Source: Nanchangia anserum (lineage in GTDB: Bacteria; Actinomycetota; Actinomycetes; Actinomycetales; Actinomycetaceae). Taken from it: a stretch of 64,000 nucleotides of DNA. Where the stretch lies: NCBI RefSeq assembly GCF_015240065.1, contig NZ_CP060506.1, forward strand, positions 434,001 to 498,000. The letters run 5' to 3'. Made by a program: the position numbers and the translations under genes. Under the pieces are notes generated by a model that was given only the letters and a program-made list of their open reading frames with translations, searched no databases and was not told the origin of the DNA. Shown in pieces: positions 1 through 9,608 of this stretch (its first letter is position 1; the number at the start of each line of letters is the position of its first letter).

Positions 1-870
1 GGCGAGGTCGACGTGCGCGCCGTCAAGGCACGTGAACTCGGTCGCCACGCTATCGTCGTTGGCGACCGGGTGCGCCTTGTCGGCGATCTGTCCGGTCGCG
101 CCGACACGCTGGCCCGACTGGTTGAGGTGACGCCGCGCTCAACCGAGCTCACGCGCTCGGCCGAGGACACCCCCGGAGGCCGCGAGAAGCCGATGGTCGC
201 CAACGCCGATCTCATGGTCATCGTCACCGCGTGCGCCGATCCGCCGCCGCGTCCACGCATGATCGATCGCTGCCTCGTTGCCGCCTATGCCGGCGGGATC
301 TCGCCGCTGCTCGTCGCCACGAAAGCCGACCTCGCCCCGGCTGCGCCGCTGCTCGACCAGTTCACCGGGCTGGGATTGCCCAGCCTCGTCACGTCCTTCG
401 ACGGCGAGGCGTGGGAGGGGCTCGAGGGCCTGTCCGAGGCCGTGCGCGGGCACACGTGCGTGCTCGTCGGGCACTCCGGGGTTGGCAAATCGACTCTGAC
501 GAACGCACTCATCCCCGAGGCAGCGCGGCGCACCGGTGAGGTCAACGCCGTCACCGGGCGCGGGCGGCACACGTCGACGGGGGCCGTCGCCCTCGAGCTG
601 CCCGGCGGCGGGTGGCTCATCGACACCCCGGGTATCCGCTCCTTCGGGTTGGCCCACGTCGAGATCGACGACTTGCTCGCCGCCTTTGCCGATCTCGCCG
701 AGGCCGCGAACCAGTGTCCGCGGCGGTGCTCGCACACCGCCGATGAGGTCGAGTGCGCCCTCGATGCGTGGGCGCGAGGGGATGCTCGGCGCGAGGCTCG
801 CCTTGATTCGTTCCGGCGCCTGCTGGAGACCAAACTCAGCGCCGCCGAGCCGTGGCAGGTTGGCCACTGA
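1..870 (+). CDS. rsgA: Ribosome small-subunit-dependent GTPase RsgA (5' partial)
   Basis: Circularly permuted GTPase that helps mature the 30S ribosomal subunit. The reading frame is open from the first base, so the N-terminal OB-fold is cut off by the window edge; the first in-window start-like codon (GTG at 13) lies inside the OB-fold. The motifs occur in the permuted order of the family: TKAD (G4), then the P-loop GHSGVGKS, then DTPG (G3). The C-terminal zinc-binding knuckle is visible as CPRRCSH followed by a further Cys (VECALDAW). In actinobacteria rsgA commonly sits between aroA and hisN, and hisN does follow here, 62 bases downstream. The identification is secure; only the start is missing. 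Confidence 0.95.
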   Translation, partial: GEVDVRAVKARELGRHAIVVGDRVRLVGDLSGRADTLARLVEVTPRSTELTRSAEDTPGGREKPMVANADLMVIVTACADPPPRPRMIDRCLVAAYAGGISPLLVATKADLAPAAPLLDQFTGLGLPSLVTSFDGEAWEGLEGLSEAVRGHTCVLVGHSGVGKSTLTNALIPEAARRTGEVNAVTGRGRHTSTGAVALELPGGGWLIDTPGIRSFGLAHVEIDDLLAAFADLAEAANQCPRRCSHTADEVECALDAWARGDARREARLDSFRRLLETKLSAAEPWQVGH

Positions 871-920
871 ACCGCCACAGTGAGCGCGAACGGCCGCGAG
901 GGCGGATGCGAGGCGCGTGG

Positions 921-926
921 TAGCGT
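921..926 (+). promoter_or_regulatory. -10 box of leaderless hisN promoter
   Basis: TAGCGT ends six bases before the GTG start of hisN, and no Shine-Dalgarno sequence lies between them. This TANNNT spacing is the known signature of leaderless actinobacterial transcripts. No convincing -35 is seen. Confidence 0.5.
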
Positions 927-932
927 CAACGC

Positions 933-1711
933 GTGACTTCTCTCGACGATGACCTGGCTCTCGCGCATGCCCTGGCCGATTGCGCCGACGCGATCACCCT
1001 CGCCCGTTTTGGCGCGGCCGATCTCCACGTCGAGGCGAAAGCCGATCTCACTCCCGTCACCGATGCCGACCGCGCCTGCGAGGACGCCCTGCGCGATATG
1101 CTCGCACGCGAGCGCCCCGACGACGCCGTCCTTGGCGAAGAACGCGGCGGGTCGATCCCGAGCGAGCGCGGGTGGATCATCGATCCCATCGACGGGACGA
1201 AGAACTACGTGCGCGGTGTGCCGACGTGGGCGAGCCTCATCGGCCTCGTTGATGGCGGCCAGGTCATCCTCGGCTGCGTGAGCGCCCCGGCGCTCGGGCG
1301 ACGCTGGTGGGCAGCGCGCGGACGCGGTGCCCACGTTTGCGCCCTCGGCGCCACCCGACGCATCCACGTCTCGGGCGTGGGACGCATCGAGGATGCCTCG
1401 CTGTCGTACTCGTCCCTAACCGGGTGGCGCGACCTCGGGCTTCTCGACAATTTCCTCGCCCTCAATATGGACGCGTGGCGCGCGCGGGCTTTTGGCGACT
1501 TCTATTCCTACATGCTGCTCGCCGAGGGATGCGTCGACATCGCGTGCGAACCCGAACTCGCCCTGCACGACATGGCCGCGCTCGTCCCCATCGTCGAGGA
1601 GGCCGGCGGCCGTTTCACGTCGCTGGCCGGCGAGGACGGCCCCTGGGGAACCAACGCCCTCGCGACCATGGCCGCCTCCACTCCCAGGTTCTCAGCTACC
1701 TCGGCGCCTGA
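933..1711 (+). CDS. hisN: Histidinol-phosphatase, inositol-monophosphatase family (3' frameshift)
   Basis: Mg-dependent phosphatase of the inositol monophosphatase fold; the actinobacterial HisN branch performs the histidinol-phosphate step of histidine synthesis. The metal-site motifs are present: GEERGG, then WIIDPIDGTKNYVRG, and late in the protein a modified version of the C-terminal metal site (CEPELALHDMAAL). The raw frame stays open to 1796 with an unlikely tail. Adding one base near 1667 (GCGACCATGG read as GCGACCAATGG) gives the family-like ending ATNGRLHSQVLSYLGA and a stop at 1709-1711. I take that as the real end, so a one-base deletion is likely in this sequence. The start is GTG 933 behind a leaderless-type -10 box. 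Substrate assignment between histidinol phosphate and inositol phosphate is by family and neighbour. Confidence 0.85.
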
Positions 1712-1730
1712 ACGACCGCCGAATACCGAC

Positions 1731-2340
1731 CTAATGCGTGGGCACGCCGCGTGCTCGCCCTCCTCGCCGAGCAGCCACGACACCCAGTCGCGGTGAAGCA
1801 CGAGCCACGCGAGCAATCCGTATCCGGCCTGGCCAGGCAGCCCGTCGCCGGCGGCCAGGTCGGATAGCCACTGGTCGTGGTCCTTCAGCGCCGTGTAGGT
1901 GTCGACGTAGGGGACCTTCCGCCGCGCACACACCTCGGCGCACGCGCGCGAAAAATGGGCTAACTGATCGTCCTCGACCCCGGGCAACGGGGGAGGACCG
2001 ACGACGAAGCAGCCGACCTGGTGGCTCGCCGCCTGGTCGAGCAGGTTCGCGGTTGAGGCGGGTGCGCGGCGCAGACAGGCGCACCCCGCGGATATCGCCG
2101 ACGCCGAGCGAGATGACGAGGCGATTGTCGCAGCGCCGCCCCAGGCGAGGAACCACCTCGGTGGCGAAACGCTGCACCAATCCCTGCGTCGTGTCGTAGG
2201 GCACGGCGAGCGAGAGCACGTGCTGATCGGGCGCGAACGGGGGTCCGCGACATCACGCGACCAACCCAGCCGAGGCGGCGGGGATCCGCCGTGCCCGCGA
2301 CCAGCTCGTCGCCAATGATGATGATCCGTTTCTCGCTCAC
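1731..2340 (-). pseudogene. SGNH/GDSL-hydrolase-like protein, broken by frameshifts
   Basis: Three frames must be joined to recover one protein. It starts at GTG 2340 with an N-terminal strand ending IIIIGDELVAG, followed by a GWVGRVM segment. The second segment (VLSLAVPYDTTQGL, VISLGVGDIRGV) needs one base removed from the CCCCC run near 2245. The third (ANLLDQAASHQVGCFVVGPPP, then KVPYVDTYTAL and GQAGYGLLAWLVLH) needs one base removed near 2050. A further missing base near 1745 would give a stop at 1731, 19 bases from the hisN stop; without it the frame runs antisense into hisN. The overall pattern fits an SGNH esterase/lysophospholipase-like protein, but the usual GDS nucleophile motif reads GDE, so hydrolase activity is doubtful. 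The breaks look like assembly indels. It lies just downstream of kgd on the same strand. Confidence 0.65.
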
Positions 2341-2358
2341 CGCGATCCTTCCGCGTGC

Positions 2359-5300
2359 CTACGCGAACGCGTCTTCCATGAGGGTCGCGTTCTGCTTCTT
2401 GTGCAGTTGCATATTACCTGCCGCCGGCGAGGCCGCCGCCTTGCGCGAGATGACGCGCAGGCGCTGTCCGCCGCTCAGCTCACTCGGCAGCTGTAGCTGG
2501 AGGAACGGTGCCGCACCCTGGTTTGCCGGCTCGTCTTGAACCCACACGACCTCGGCATCGCCGTAGCCGGCCAGGACCTCGCGCAGCTCCTCAACAGGCA
2601 GCGGATAGTACTGCTCGAGTCGCACGATCGCGGTATCGAAGCGACCGTTCTTCTCGCGCGCCTTCGCCAGGTCGTAGTAGACGCGTCCCGAGGTGAGGAT
2701 GACGCGGCTGACGCGAGTCTTGTCTACGGCGTCGGAGACCTCGTCGATGACGGGGCGGAAGCTGCCCGACGTGAAGTCCTCGACCGGCGAGGTCGCCGCC
2801 GACAGCCGCAGCAGTTGCTTGGGCGTGAACACGATGAGCGGGCGGCGCGGGCGCGTGTAGGCCTGCTCGCGCAGCAGGTGGAAGTGGTTCGCCGGCAGCG
2901 ACGGCTGGCAGATGCGCATGTTGTTTTCGGCAGCGAGGCTGAGGTAACGCTCGATGCGCGCCGAGGAGTGGTCCGGCCCCTGCCCCTCGTAGCCGTGCGG
3001 CAGCAACATGACGAGATTGGCCCGCTGGCTCCACTTCTGTTCGGCTGAAGACACGTATTCGTCGATGACGGCTTGGGCGGTGTTGGCGAAGTCGCCGAAC
3101 TGCCCCTCCCACACGACCAGGCAGCCCGGGGACTCCACGGCGTAGCCGTATTCGAAGCCGAGGGCCGCGTATTCGCTGAGCGGGGAGTCGTAGATGCGCA
3201 GGCGTGCCTGGTCCTCGGTGAGGAAGTTCAGCGGCGTCCATTCGCGCCCGGTGACGTTGTCGTGGAAGACCGCGTGACGCTGGACGAAGGTGCCGCGACG
3301 CGAGTCCTGCCCGCCCAGGCGCACGCCCGTGCCCTCCATGAGCAGTGAGCCGAAGGCGAGGAGCTCGCCCATGCCCCAGTCGATCTTGCCCTCGCGCGTC
3401 ATCTTCTGGCGGTTTTCGCCCAGTTGCAGCATCTTCTTGTGCGGGGTGAAGCCCTCGGGCACCGTCGCGTGGGCGTCGCCGATGCGCTGAAGCACCTGGG
3501 CGGGCACAGCCGAGGACCAACCGATCATCTCGTCCTCGCCCTCGACCTGCGACGACGGCGTGACCCAGCGCGTCGAGACGCCGAGGCCGCCGTTGGTCTT
3601 GGCCTTCTCGGGCGACCACCCTTCCTCGCGCGTCTCGGTGAAGATCGTGTCGAGTTCGTCGTGGTATTCCTTGAGCAGCTCCTCGGCCTGCTCCCGCGTC
3701 ATGTCGCCGCGCCCGACGAGGTCGCGAACGTAGTACTCGCGCGGGGTCGGGAGGTCGTTGATGAGCGAGTACATGACGGGCTGGGTCATTGAGGGATCGT
3801 CGCCCTCGTTGTGACCGCGGCGGCGGTAGCACACGAGGTCGATGATGACGTCCTTGTGGAATTCCTGGCGGTAGGCAAACGCCAGCGCGGCGGCGCGGCA
3901 GCAGGCCTCGGGGTCGTTGCCGTTGACGTGGAAGATCGGCACCTGTAGGCCCTTGGCCAGATCCGTGCAGTAGCGCGTCGAGCGGCCCGACGTCGGCCCC
4001 GTCGTGAAGCCGATCTGGTTGTTGACGATGACGTGGACCGTGCCGCCGGTGCGGTAGCCCTGCAGCTGCGACAGGTTGAGCGTCTCGTAGACGACGCCCT
4101 GGCCGACGAAGGCCGCATCGCCGTGAATGAGGATGGGGACGATGACGTCCTCGCCATCCTCGACGCGATCCTGCTTGGCGCGCGTGATGCCCTCGAGGAC
4201 ACCGTCGACGGTCTCGAGGTGGGAGGGGTTCGCCGCCAGGGTGACGCGCAGGCCCGCGCCCTCCTCGTTGGAGTAGATGCCTTCGGTTCCGAGGTGGTAC
4301 TTGACGTCGCCCGAACCCTGCTGGGCGCGCGGGTCCATGTTGCCCTCGAACTCCGAGAAGATCTGGGCGTACGTCTTGCCGGCAATATTCGTCAACACGT
4401 TGAGGCGGCCGCGGTGAGCCATGCCGATCGTCACGTCCGTGCACGAGGCAGCGAGCGCGCGCGAGAGGACGGTATCGAGCAGCGGAATGAGCGCCTCGCC
4501 GCCCTCGAGCGAAAACCGCTTTTGGCCAACGTACTTCGTCTGCAAGAACGTCTCGAAGGCCTCGGCGCGGTTGAGCGTCGACAGGATGTGGGCGCGCTGG
4601 TCCAGCGTGAACTTCGGGGCCGGCTTCTCGATGTGCTGCTGCATCCACCGGCGCTGAACCGGGTCCTGGATGTGCATGTACTCGATGCCCGTCGTGCGGT
4701 TGTAGGTGTCGCGCAGCTGATCGAGCAGCTCGCGCAGCGTCATGGAGTGGCGCCCGCCGAATCCGCCCGTGGGGAAGACGCGATCGAGGTCCCACACGCT
4801 CAGCCCGTACGACCCCAGCGACAGGTCGGGGTGGCGGCGCACGCGGTATTCGAGCGGGTCGGTGTTCGCGGCGAGGTGCCCGCGTGAGCGGTAGGCGTGA
4901 ATGAGCTCGGCGATGCGTGCCGGCTTGCCCTTCTCCAGCTCGGGATCGTAGACGACGTCGCGGGTCCACTCGTAGGGCTCATGGGGGACGTGAAGCGTGT
5001 GGAAGACGCGCTTGTAGAAACCGTCGCGCCCGCTGAGCTTCTCATCGATGATGCGGAGGAATTCCCCGGACGCGGCGCCCTGGATAACGCGGTGATCGTA
5101 GGTGTTGGTGATCGTCATGACGGGGCCGATGCCCGAGGCGGCCAACTGGTCGGTGGATGCACCCGCCCACGCGGCGGGGATCGTCGTCGCGCCGACCCCC
5201 ATGATGAGTCCCTGTCCGTTCATGAGGCGCGGCACCGAGTGCTTCGTGCCGATCATGCCGGGATTGGTCAGGGTGACCGAGCCGCCGGCGAAGTCGTCGG

Positions 5301-6093
5301 CGGTGAGCTTGCCCGTGCGCGCCTTGGTGACGAGTTCCTCGTAGGCGTCCAAGAATCCGCGGAATGTCAGCAGGTCGGCATCGTGAATGACGGGGACCAT
5401 GAGCTGGCGCTGGCCGTCCTTCTTGGGAACGTCGATTGCCAGGCCCAGACCGACGTGGGCGAATTCGCGGATCCCCGGCTTTCCGTCGACCTCCTCGTAG
5501 CGGACGTTGATGTCGGGCATCTCGACGAGGGCTTCAACCATCGCGTAGGCGATGAGGTGGGTGAAGGAGACCTTGCCGCCCGACGTCGAGCGCAGGTGGT
5601 TGTTGATGAGGGCGCGGTTCTCGATCATGAGCTTTGCCGGGATCTCGCGCGCCGACGTCGCCGTCGGGATGGATAGCGAGGCCTCCATGTTCTTCGCGAC
5701 CGCGCGCGAGGGGCCCTTGAGGCGGGCCACGGCGTCTTCCTCGCCGGAGATGCCTGGTGCCGCCCCCAGCGCCGACTCGGCTGCCGCGTAGGGCGAGGTC
5801 GGTTCGGCCGCCGCCGATTTGGGAGCTGGCGGCAGGTCGGAACGCGTGACGTCGGTGGATACGCTTACCGCAGGAGCGCTTGTCGTGGTGGAGGTCACCC
5901 CCGCCTTGGGTGCATCGGTGTCGCCGGCCTCGGCCTCACGAGCCTGAGCGAGGGCCTTGTCGCGGGCTTCAACGGCGCGAAAATAGCGCTGCCAATCCTC
6001 GGGAACGGACGCGGGATCGGCCTGATAGCGCGCATGTAGGTCGTCAATGACCTGCTGGCTGACGCCGTCGGAGCCAGAGCGATTAGCGTTCAT
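2359..6093 (-). CDS. kgd: Multifunctional 2-oxoglutarate dehydrogenase/decarboxylase Kgd (E2o-E1o fusion)
   Basis: 1244-residue actinobacterial Kgd. Known role of the family: thiamine-diphosphate-dependent decarboxylation of 2-oxoglutarate with transfer to a fused succinyltransferase domain, feeding succinyl-CoA into the TCA cycle. Order seen: a short N-terminal helix (about 1-55), an Ala/Ser/Thr/Pro-rich linker without a lipoyl domain (about 56-120), an E2-like acyltransferase core (about 125-355, ending NTYDHRVIQG), then the E1 region with the GDAAFVGQGVVYETLNLS and HVIVNNQIGFTTGPTSGRS segments and a PRRPLIVFTPKQLLR C-terminal segment. I chose ATG 6093 because GGAGG lies five bases upstream; an in-frame GTG at 6108 has no such site. 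sucCD, the next TCA step, is elsewhere in this window (51123-53223). The gene is intact. Confidence 0.97.
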   Translation of the reverse strand: MNANRSGSDGVSQQVIDDLHARYQADPASVPEDWQRYFRAVEARDKALAQAREAEAGDTDAPKAGVTSTTTSAPAVSVSTDVTRSDLPPAPKSAAAEPTSPYAAAESALGAAPGISGEEDAVARLKGPSRAVAKNMEASLSIPTATSAREIPAKLMIENRALINNHLRSTSGGKVSFTHLIAYAMVEALVEMPDINVRYEEVDGKPGIREFAHVGLGLAIDVPKKDGQRQLMVPVIHDADLLTFRGFLDAYEELVTKARTGKLTADDFAGGSVTLTNPGMIGTKHSVPRLMNGQGLIMGVGATTIPAAWAGASTDQLAASGIGPVMTITNTYDHRVIQGAASGEFLRIIDEKLSGRDGFYKRVFHTLHVPHEPYEWTRDVVYDPELEKGKPARIAELIHAYRSRGHLAANTDPLEYRVRRHPDLSLGSYGLSVWDLDRVFPTGGFGGRHSMTLRELLDQLRDTYNRTTGIEYMHIQDPVQRRWMQQHIEKPAPKFTLDQRAHILSTLNRAEAFETFLQTKYVGQKRFSLEGGEALIPLLDTVLSRALAASCTDVTIGMAHRGRLNVLTNIAGKTYAQIFSEFEGNMDPRAQQGSGDVKYHLGTEGIYSNEEGAGLRVTLAANPSHLETVDGVLEGITRAKQDRVEDGEDVIVPILIHGDAAFVGQGVVYETLNLSQLQGYRTGGTVHVIVNNQIGFTTGPTSGRSTRYCTDLAKGLQVPIFHVNGNDPEACCRAAALAFAYRQEFHKDVIIDLVCYRRRGHNEGDDPSMTQPVMYSLINDLPTPREYYVRDLVGRGDMTREQAEELLKEYHDELDTIFTETREEGWSPEKAKTNGGLGVSTRWVTPSSQVEGEDEMIGWSSAVPAQVLQRIGDAHATVPEGFTPHKKMLQLGENRQKMTREGKIDWGMGELLAFGSLLMEGTGVRLGGQDSRRGTFVQRHAVFHDNVTGREWTPLNFLTEDQARLRIYDSPLSEYAALGFEYGYAVESPGCLVVWEGQFGDFANTAQAVIDEYVSSAEQKWSQRANLVMLLPHGYEGQGPDHSSARIERYLSLAAENNMRICQPSLPANHFHLLREQAYTRPRRPLIVFTPKQLLRLSAATSPVEDFTSGSFRPVIDEVSDAVDKTRVSRVILTSGRVYYDLAKAREKNGRFDTAIVRLEQYYPLPVEELREVLAGYGDAEVVWVQDEPANQGAAPFLQLQLPSELSGGQRLRVISRKAAASPAAGNMQLHKKQNATLMEDAFA

Positions 6094-6353
6094 GTCATCC
6101 TCCACCACAACGATGATGTGCTCTCCGAGATAACCCTAGGACCTTTTTCCTAGCCGCACCCGTCTTTGGAATGCGGAGCGCCGAAATGTTGGCGCATGAC
6201 TCACCGTTCCACGATACGCCGGCGAGGGCGCGCCGGGGCGGGGTTGGGCACGCGCTGAGGTGGCCGCGTATGCGTATGATGGCGGGGATATGGAAACCTC
6301 CGGTTCGTCCACCTCCAGCGAGAATCCTCCGTTAGGTCCGGGAGGTGGCGCGG

Positions 6354-7673
6354 GTGCTTAGTCTGCTCGGCCAGATCCTCCTCGGGATCGTCCTCACCGT
6401 CGGCACCGGCCTCTTTGTCGCCGCCGAATTCGCCCTCGTCGCCACCGATCCCGTCAAAGCCGAGCGCCGCGCCGCCGAAGGCGATCGGCGAGCGGGCGGG
6501 GTCGTGGCTGCGATGCGTCACCTGTCGACGCAGCTCTCGGGCGCCCAGGTCGGTATCACCGTGACGACAATCCTGCTCGGCTACACGACCCAGGTCGCCC
6601 TCACCGACGCGCTTGCCGACTGGCTCGGCTCGCTCGGGTTGGCGGCGGCTGTGGCCACGTCGATTGGCGTCGTCGCCGCCCTCGTCATCGTCAACGCCTT
6701 CTCGATGGTCTTTGGCGAACTCGTCCCGAAGAATCTCGCCCTGTCGGATCCCCTGCGCATTGCTGGCGCAGTCGTACCGCTGCATAAGGCCTTCACGTGG
6801 GTGTTCACCCCGGTCATCGCCTCGATGAACGCTGCCGCCAACTGGTTCGTGCGCGGGCTCGGCGTGGAACCGGCCGAGGAATTGTCCTCCGCGCGCTCGG
6901 CGTCGGAGTTGGCGGCCATCGTTCGCCACTCCGCCGAGGAGGGGACGCTGGACACCTCGACGGCGACGCTGTTCACGCGCTCGGTTGCCATCAGCGATCT
7001 CACCGCCGTCGACGTCATGCAGCCGCGCGTGAACATGGTGGCCCTGCCCGCGTCCGCCACGGCCCAAGACGTCATCGAGCGCGCCGTCGAGACCGGGCAC
7101 TCGCGCTTTCCCGTCTACGAATCCGATCCCGACGACATCATCGGCCTCGTCCATCTGCGCCGCGCGATTGCCGTGCCGTTCGAGCGCCGCGGCGACGTTC
7201 CCGTCGTCTCGTCCTCCCTGCTCGCCGAGGCCCCGCGCGTGCCCGAAACGGTGGCGCTGGCACCGCTGCTCGTCGCGCTGCGCGAGGACGGGCTGCAGAT
7301 GGCCCTCGTCGTCGACGAGTACGGCGGCACCTCGGGGGTGGTCACCCTCGAAGACGTCGTTGAGGAGATCGTCGGTGACGTCGCCGACGAGCACGACCCG
7401 CGCCGGCGCGGGGTCAAGATCAGCGAGGACGGCGGCTGGGACGTCGCCGGCACGCTGCGCCCCGACGAAATCAGCCGACTCATCGGGGTCGTCCTGCCCG
7501 ATGACGGCCCCTACGAGACCATCGCCGGCCTCGTCCTCACCGAGTTGGGGCGGGTCCCCGTCGTCGGTGACACCGTCGAGGTCGCCGGCTGCCGGTTGAG
7601 CGTGCGGCGCACAGAGGGTCGGCGCATCGCCGCGGTGGGCATCGTCCCGGGCGAGGAGGTGAGCAGTGAGTAG
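6354..7673 (+). CDS. CNNM/CorC-type membrane protein with CBS domains (HlyC/CorC family)
   Basis: Integral membrane protein of the CNNM family, associated with divalent cation (Mg/Co) transport or resistance. Order: DUF21 transmembrane domain (about 1-185, with the FVAAEFALVATDP and FGELVPKNLAL signatures), a CBS pair (about 205-330, with DVMQPRVNMVAL and TSGVVTLEDVVEEIVGD), and a C-terminal CorC_HlyC domain (about 345-430, with GTLRPDEISRLIG and GRVPVVGDTVEV). GTG 6354 is preferred because GGGAGG ends eight bases before it; GTG 6345 overlaps that site. The stop overlaps the start of the next CNNM gene by eight bases, so the two are almost certainly co-translated. Confidence 0.9.
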   Translation: MLSLLGQILLGIVLTVGTGLFVAAEFALVATDPVKAERRAAEGDRRAGGVVAAMRHLSTQLSGAQVGITVTTILLGYTTQVALTDALADWLGSLGLAAAVATSIGVVAALVIVNAFSMVFGELVPKNLALSDPLRIAGAVVPLHKAFTWVFTPVIASMNAAANWFVRGLGVEPAEELSSARSASELAAIVRHSAEEGTLDTSTATLFTRSVAISDLTAVDVMQPRVNMVALPASATAQDVIERAVETGHSRFPVYESDPDDIIGLVHLRRAIAVPFERRGDVPVVSSSLLAEAPRVPETVALAPLLVALREDGLQMALVVDEYGGTSGVVTLEDVVEEIVGDVADEHDPRRRGVKISEDGGWDVAGTLRPDEISRLIGVVLPDDGPYETIAGLVLTELGRVPVVGDTVEVAGCRLSVRRTEGRRIAAVGIVPGEEVSSE

Positions 7674-8703
7674 CACGGTCTCGCTCATCGTCGCCGTCGT
7701 GTTGTTGGCAATCAACGCCTTCTTCGTCGCTGGCGAATTCTGCGTCACCTCCTCGCGCAAGGCCCAAATCGATCCCCTCGTCGATCAGGGACGACGCGGC
7801 GCCGGCGCGGCTCAATGGGCGCTGGAAAACGTCTCCCTTATGCTCGCCGTCACCCAGCTGGGCATCACCCTGGCGTCGACGGGGCTGGGGGCGGTTGCCG
7901 AACCCGCGCTCGCCCACGTCATCGAGGCACCCCTGGCGGCGATCGGGGCGCCAAGCGGCGCGGCCCACGCCGTCGCCTTCGTCGTTGCCCTCGTCATCGT
8001 CGTCGTCTGCCACATCCTGTTTGGCGAGATGATTCCGAAGAACCTCACGGTCTCGGCGCCCGTTCCCGTCGTGCTCGCGCTCGCTCCCACGCTCGTGCGC
8101 ATCGCTCGCGTACTGCGTCCCGTCGTGCGCGTGCTCAACGCCTTTGCGAATGCGTGCGTGCGCCTGAGCGGGCACACCCCGCGCGACGAGGTGTCCTCGA
8201 CGTTCACCGTCGAGGAGGTTCAGGCCATCGTCGAGCGCTCGGCCGAGGTTGGGGCCCTCGACGACGACCTCGGGCTGCTGTCGGGGACGTTGGAGTTCTC
8301 CGAGGAGAGTGTGGCCGACGCCATGGTTGGTCTCGACCGGCTCTACACGCTGTCTGTCGGCTGCACGCCCGGTGACGTCGAGCGCGCGGTGGCGAAAACG
8401 GGTTTTTCTCGCTTCCCCGTCATCGATGAGGAGGGTCGCCTCATCGGCTACCTCCACCTCAAGGACGTCCTCTACGCCTCGGTGGGGGGCGAACGCGACG
8501 AGCCGGTGCCGTCGTGGCGCATCCGCGGTCTGCCGGTTGCCCGCGTCGACGACGAAGTCGAGGACGCCCTCGCCCTCATGCAGAAGTCCGGCGTTCACCT
8601 GGCCAAAGTTCTTCGCGGCGACGACGTCGTTGGCGTCATTTTCCTCGAGGACATCCTCGAAGAACTCGTCGGGGAAGTCCGCGACGCCATGCCGCGAACG
8701 TGA
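7666..8703 (+). CDS. Second CNNM-family membrane protein with CBS domains, no CorC domain
   Basis: 345-residue partner of the preceding gene, starting at a GTG inside its last codons (GTGAGTAG overlap). DUF21 transmembrane domain at about 1-180 (FFVAGEFCVTSSRKAQI; FGEMIPKNLTV) followed by a CBS pair at about 200-335 (KTGFSRFPVIDEEGRLIGYLH; DVVGVIFLEDILEELVGE). The protein ends directly after the second CBS domain, so it lacks the CorC_HlyC domain of its neighbour. Tandem CNNM pairs of this kind are common in actinobacteria; the two may act as a heteromer, which is inference. Substrate cannot be read from the sequence. Confidence 0.88.
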   Translation: MSSTVSLIVAVVLLAINAFFVAGEFCVTSSRKAQIDPLVDQGRRGAGAAQWALENVSLMLAVTQLGITLASTGLGAVAEPALAHVIEAPLAAIGAPSGAAHAVAFVVALVIVVVCHILFGEMIPKNLTVSAPVPVVLALAPTLVRIARVLRPVVRVLNAFANACVRLSGHTPRDEVSSTFTVEEVQAIVERSAEVGALDDDLGLLSGTLEFSEESVADAMVGLDRLYTLSVGCTPGDVERAVAKTGFSRFPVIDEEGRLIGYLHLKDVLYASVGGERDEPVPSWRIRGLPVARVDDEVEDALALMQKSGVHLAKVLRGDDVVGVIFLEDILEELVGEVRDAMPRT

Positions 8704-8789
8704 TCTTCGCCAAAAAGTGTCCACATCGTTACGGGTTTGTTATCTTGGCTTCAGCGACCACAACGTCCCATCGTGATAAAGGCGGTTCT

Positions 8790-9608
8790 ATGCGTGAGGA
8801 CACCCGCGCCCATGCGGCAAGCAGCGGCCAGCACTCGGCTCGACGCGAACCGAAGCATCGCCGCTCGAAGGTGGCCTCGCGACTGTCTCTCCTGACACTG
8901 CTTGGCGTGACGACCGTCGCCCTGCCGCTGTCCGGCTTCGTCACCCCGGGAATGAGCCAGACCGTCCCCACGCGCGCCGTTACCGTTGCGACGCAGACCT
9001 CGTGGGTCGACGTGGAAAACGCCTCCTCGGACGTCGAGGGTGATCCCCTCAAGGCCGAGCCCGCCGCGCGCACGCGGGCGCGCCTGCAAGAAGCGGTTGG
9101 GCAGTGCCCGACCAACGTCGGGGCCTCGGGCGAGGCGGCCGCGGTCGCTCTCGATACCTCCGACATCGTCTACTTCCCCCTGGCCCGCGGGACCTTCTCC
9201 GTGTCCTCGCCCTTCGGCTACCGCGTCCACCCGATCTTCCACACGGTCCGCCTGCACGCGGGTGCGGACTTCTCGGCCCCCTCGGGCACCGACGTCCACG
9301 CGGCGGCTCGGGGCGTCGTCGACTACGTGGGTCGCCAGGCCGGCTCGGGCAACATGGTGCGGATCAAGCACGACGTGGGCGGGGAGTCCTTCTACACCGT
9401 CTACATGCATCTCGTTGACGGCGGCACGGTCGTGACCCAGGGCCAGCAGGTCGAGGCGGGGCAGGTCATCTCGCACGTGGGATCGACGGGTAACTCCACC
9501 GGTGCCCACCTCCACTTTGAAGTCCACCCGACGCTGAACGAGCCGATCGATCCGGTGCCGTGGCTGAAGTCGCACCACTCGGTTTACGTGGGCGAGGAAT
9601 GCCAGTAG
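8790..9608 (+). CDS. Secreted M23-family metallopeptidase (LysM-less, peptidoglycan endopeptidase type)
   Basis: 272 residues. A basic N-terminus (about 1-30, HRRSKVASR) precedes a hydrophobic signal/anchor segment (about 31-50, LSLLTLLGVTTVALPLSG), so the protein is exported. The C-terminal half is a lytic M23 domain: zinc ligands H156 and D160 (RLHAGADF) and H242 (HLHF), with catalytic-site histidines H207 (YMHL) and H240. It probably cuts peptide cross-links of peptidoglycan; a regulatory role cannot be excluded. ATG 8790 is chosen because an AAAGGCGG ribosome site lies just upstream and the signal segment then has normal length; longer in-frame starts run into the previous gene. Its stop overlaps the next gene's start region. 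Confidence 0.9.
   Translation: MREDTRAHAASSGQHSARREPKHRRSKVASRLSLLTLLGVTTVALPLSGFVTPGMSQTVPTRAVTVATQTSWVDVENASSDVEGDPLKAEPAARTRARLQEAVGQCPTNVGASGEAAAVALDTSDIVYFPLARGTFSVSSPFGYRVHPIFHTVRLHAGADFSAPSGTDVHAAARGVVDYVGRQAGSGNMVRIKHDVGGESFYTVYMHLVDGGTVVTQGQQVEAGQVISHVGSTGNSTGAHLHFEVHPTLNEPIDPVPWLKSHHSVYVGEECQ

Noticed and set aside
1508-1730. C-terminal extension of the SGNH-like gene overlapping hisN
   Set aside because: The open frame there is antisense to conserved hisN sequence; one added base near 1745 gives a stop at 1731 instead.
2591-4969. 792-codon alternative frame on the same strand as kgd
   Set aside because: It is a plus-one shadow of kgd with Arg/Pro/His-rich composition and no domains.
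6354-8703. Recent tandem duplication of the CNNM genes
   Set aside because: The two proteins share the domain plan but differ throughout and in their C-terminal domain, so they are old paralogues rather than a recent repeat.
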